From assembly GCF_006912135.1 (NCBI RefSeq), contig NZ_VIRS01000003.1, forward strand, positions 248,001-312,000: a stretch of 64,000 nucleotides of DNA, read 5' to 3'. The position numbers were made by a program, and so were the translations under genes. Below are positions 62,343 through 64,000 of this stretch, piece after piece (within the stretch, counting starts at the first letter, position 1; each line of letters begins with the position of its first letter). The notes below the pieces were generated by a model. That model had not been told where the DNA came from. It worked only from the letters and a program-made list of their open reading frames with translations, and made no database searches. Source of the DNA: Cryptosporangium phraense (GTDB taxonomy: Bacteria > Actinomycetota > Actinomycetes > Mycobacteriales > Cryptosporangiaceae).

Positions 62343-62879
62343 TCACCCGGGCCAGCGGATCGCGTCCAGAAAGGTCTCGACCGCCACCACGATCCGGGCC
62401 AGCACCTCCACGGACGCGGTCAGCGGGCCCGGGACGTAGAGCCCGTGATCGGCGTCCGGGATCTCCAGGACGTGCGGCGTCAGCCGCCGGGCCGCCGGAC
62501 CGTCCCAGACGCGGTCGCCGGTGCCCCCGATCAGCAGGAACGGCGCGGTCGCGGCGGCCAGGGCCGACACCGCCCAGGGCTCGGTCAGCAACGGCGTCAG
62601 CCACACCGCCGGCAGCCCCCGCTCGGCCGCCAGCGGCGCGGCCAGCGACCCGAGCGACTTCCCGATCAGCAGCGGCGTCCCGTCGACGGAGTCCAGCAGC
62701 CCGGCGACCTCGCCGCGCACCCATTCGACCCGCTCGGCCCCGAGCGAGACCGGCGGCGATCCGGCCCACGAGTGCCGGTGCACGGTCGCCCCCCGCCGCG
62801 CCGCGACGTCGCCCGCGTACATCAACGTCGGCGCGCCGGGCCCGAACAACCGCCCCGGGATCACCACCGCGTCCGCCAC
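62343..62879 (-). CDS. Alpha/beta hydrolase-like protein
   Basis: 178 residues from GTG 62879. Short alpha/beta fold: IGKSLGSLAAPLAAERGL (nucleophile in GKSLGS), IGGTGDRVWDGP (acid), DADHGLYVPG (His). Lacks the classical long cap and could be a dienelactone-hydrolase-like or unknown hydrolase. Upstream end meets the plus-strand HEAT-like gene with 37 bp between. Its stop overlaps the truncated VOC homology. Confidence 0.75.
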   Translation of the reverse strand: MADAVVIPGRLFGPGAPTLMYAGDVAARRGATVHRHSWAGSPPVSLGAERVEWVRGEVAGLLDSVDGTPLLIGKSLGSLAAPLAAERGLPAVWLTPLLTEPWAVSALAAATAPFLLIGGTGDRVWDGPAARRLTPHVLEIPDADHGLYVPGPLTASVEVLARIVVAVETFLDAIRWPG

Positions 62880-62916
62880 GCGGCCGACGCTACGCCCGCC
62901 ACCTAGGGTGGCCCCC

Positions 62917-63444
62917 ATGACCGCGGAGATTTGGACGCTCACCGGACCGGCGCGGTACGACGCCTACCTGGCGCTGATGGAGCCGACGTCCTGGGACCCG
63001 GACGCGTGGGACGAGGTCGTCGCCCACCTCGACGACCCCGACCACCACAACCGCTCGCTCGCCGCCCAGTGGCTGTGCAATCTGGCCTCGCAGGACGCGA
63101 GCGGCCGGATCGAAACCGATCTCGACGCGCTGATGGCGGTCACCCGGGATCCGAGATTCGTCACCGCCCGGCACGCCCTGCAGTCGCTCTGGAAGATCGG
63201 CCTCGGCGGCGCCGGGCAACGCCGGCTGATCCTCGAGCGGATCGACGGTCGCTTCCGGGAGAGCGCCGGGGAGAAGAACGGCACGCTGATCCGCAGCGAC
63301 CTCGTCGAGAGCCTCCGCCGCCTGTTCGACGCCACCGCCGACCCGGACGTCGAGGCCACCGCCCGGGCCCTCGTCGAGTGCGAGCCCGACCCCAAGTACC
63401 AGCGCAAACTCCGGAAGCTGCTAGAAGTCGGTCGACGCGGCTAG
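62917..63444 (+). CDS. HEAT-repeat-like protein
   Basis: 175 residues from ATG 62917. Helical hairpins reminiscent of HEAT/PBS repeats: AWDEVVAHLDDPDHHNRSLAAQWLCNLA, then VTARHALQSLWKIG, SLRRLFDATADPDVEATARAL (quoted in short pieces, DDPDHHNRSLAAQWL). No catalytic motif. Likely a scaffold; function unknown. Divergent from the hydrolase. Confidence 0.75.
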   Translation: MTAEIWTLTGPARYDAYLALMEPTSWDPDAWDEVVAHLDDPDHHNRSLAAQWLCNLASQDASGRIETDLDALMAVTRDPRFVTARHALQSLWKIGLGGAGQRRLILERIDGRFRESAGEKNGTLIRSDLVESLRRLFDATADPDVEATARALVECEPDPKYQRKLRKLLEVGRRG

Positions 63445-63511
63445 GCCTTGCTGGGCGCGCAGCGCGGTGAGGCGGTCAGGGCCACTCTCGCCCCGGCTAT
63501 CGTCGAAGATC

Positions 63512-63655
63512 GTGGCCGCGAACAGCACCACCACCCACCTGCACCCCGCGTACGTCCACGGGCGCCACCTCGACGCGCTCGCGGCCAACCCGATGGCCCG
63601 GGCGCGCTCCCGGTCCGCCGAGGCGCTCGCCCACCTGGCCACGGTCGCGGTATGA
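63512..63655 (+). CDS. Small hypothetical protein coupled to GH76 gene
   Basis: 47 residues from GTG 63512 (TTTHLHPAYVHGRHLDAL...). The stop overlaps the ATG of the glycosidase gene (ATGA at 63652-63655), a typical translational coupling. No recognised family. Could be a genuine short peptide or only an upstream frame. Confidence 0.4.
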   Translation: MAANSTTTHLHPAYVHGRHLDALAANPMARARSRSAEALAHLATVAV

Positions 63656-64000
63656 CCTGGCCCGAGCGCGCGGCCGCCGCGCACGCGGTGCTGCTGCACC
63701 GCTTCGGCCGCCGCGGCGGCCTCTTCCGGCTCTCCGACCCGCCGTTGCCCGGCGACCGGTGGCGCCTCGGCTACTGGTGGCAGGCCCAGGCTCTGGACGC
63801 TCTGGTGGACGCCCAGCAGCGCGCGCCGTCCGCGGCCGGGACGCATCGGATCCGGGCGTTCGTGGCCGCCCTGTACGCGGTGCGCGGCGGCCGTCTGGTC
63901 AACGACTACTACGACGACGTGGCCTGGATGGCGCTCGCGCTGTTACGCGCCGGCCACCCCCGCACGGCCCGTCGGCTGTGGCGGCACCTGCAGTCCGGCT
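63652..64000 (+). CDS. Glycoside hydrolase family 76-like protein (3' end outside window)
   Basis: Visible part is 116 residues. RAAAAHAVLLHRFGR, GYWWQAQALDALVDAQ and VNDYYDDVAWMALALLRAG match GH76 alpha-1,6-mannanase-type (alpha/alpha)6 barrels; the double-Asp DDVAW is the catalytic pair of that family. No signal peptide is visible in the first 30 residues, so a cytoplasmic or atypical enzyme is possible. Confidence 0.8.
   Translation, partial: MTWPERAAAAHAVLLHRFGRRGGLFRLSDPPLPGDRWRLGYWWQAQALDALVDAQQRAPSAAGTHRIRAFVAALYAVRGGRLVNDYYDDVAWMALALLRAGHPRTARRLWRHLQSG

Noticed and set aside
63421-63846. Minus-strand frame overlapping the GH76 start
   Set aside because: Antisense to the GH76-like gene, whose conserved motifs are clear.

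Overview
The window is about 72% GC, densely packed, with GTG/ATG starts, 4-nt stop/start overlaps (ATGA, GTGA) and many ECF sigma factors, TetR regulators, NarL-type two-component systems and SAM methyltransferases of the PF04672 and TIGR00027 types. A DinB-fold enzyme of the mycothiol-dependent type and DUF6314 also occur. Together these indicate a filamentous or soil actinobacterium; a Cryptosporangium/Frankia-like lineage is an inference, not proven. No rRNA, tRNA, CRISPR array, phage or conjugative genes were seen.

Layout. 0-11 kb: the end of a SnoaL-type ECF sigma factor, a DHFR-like reductase, a TetR/amidohydrolase pair, a TIGR00027 methyltransferase with its own TetR, a SigE-type sigma factor coupled to a membrane protein, an LLM flavin oxidoreductase, a GAF-LuxR regulator divergent from an acyl-CoA synthetase, and a Tyr phosphatase. 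11-25 kb: adenosine deaminase; two complete ABC exporter plus two-component modules (12.4-15.9 and 20.7-24.6 kb); an SDR/TetR pair with a clear operator; two CorC/HlyC-type membrane proteins. 24.6-35.4 kb: a non-coding stretch with a long hairpin, a dead IS5-type transposase, two PF04672 methyltransferases around a GNAT and an unknown helical protein, a second SigE-type sigma/membrane-protein pair, a TPP enzyme plus cyclase operon, and a transposase scar. 35.4-45.2 kb: VOC, hydrolase and SpoIIE phosphatase, then a run of small conserved unknowns including a ribosome-hibernation-factor-like protein, an SDR/AraC pair, a TetR-controlled epoxide-hydrolase-like gene, and a 240-bp MITE-like element. 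45.2-57 kb: a MerR-controlled esterase, a histidine-kinase-like protein without its histidine, an EEP nuclease, AraC/SDR, a sigma factor plus LLM oxidoreductase, a head-to-head pair of genes that have both lost their N termini, an RNB ribonuclease, and small-molecule enzymes. 57-64 kb: a Ser/Thr kinase with beta-propeller, a truncated globin, SdpI, a small kinase, SDR, a truncated VOC protein, a HEAT-like protein, and the start of a GH76 glycosidase.

Most modules follow one design: a regulator divergent from, or coupled to, one or two redox, hydrolytic or transport genes. The most unusual observations are the junction at about 52,286 where divergent TetR and FAD-monooxygenase genes are fused without their start regions; the orphan kinase with Arg replacing the phospho-His; the internally deleted aminoglycoside-phosphotransferase-like gene; the MITE with a related end next to a transposase relic; and the in-frame 15-bp minisatellite in a histidine kinase gene.
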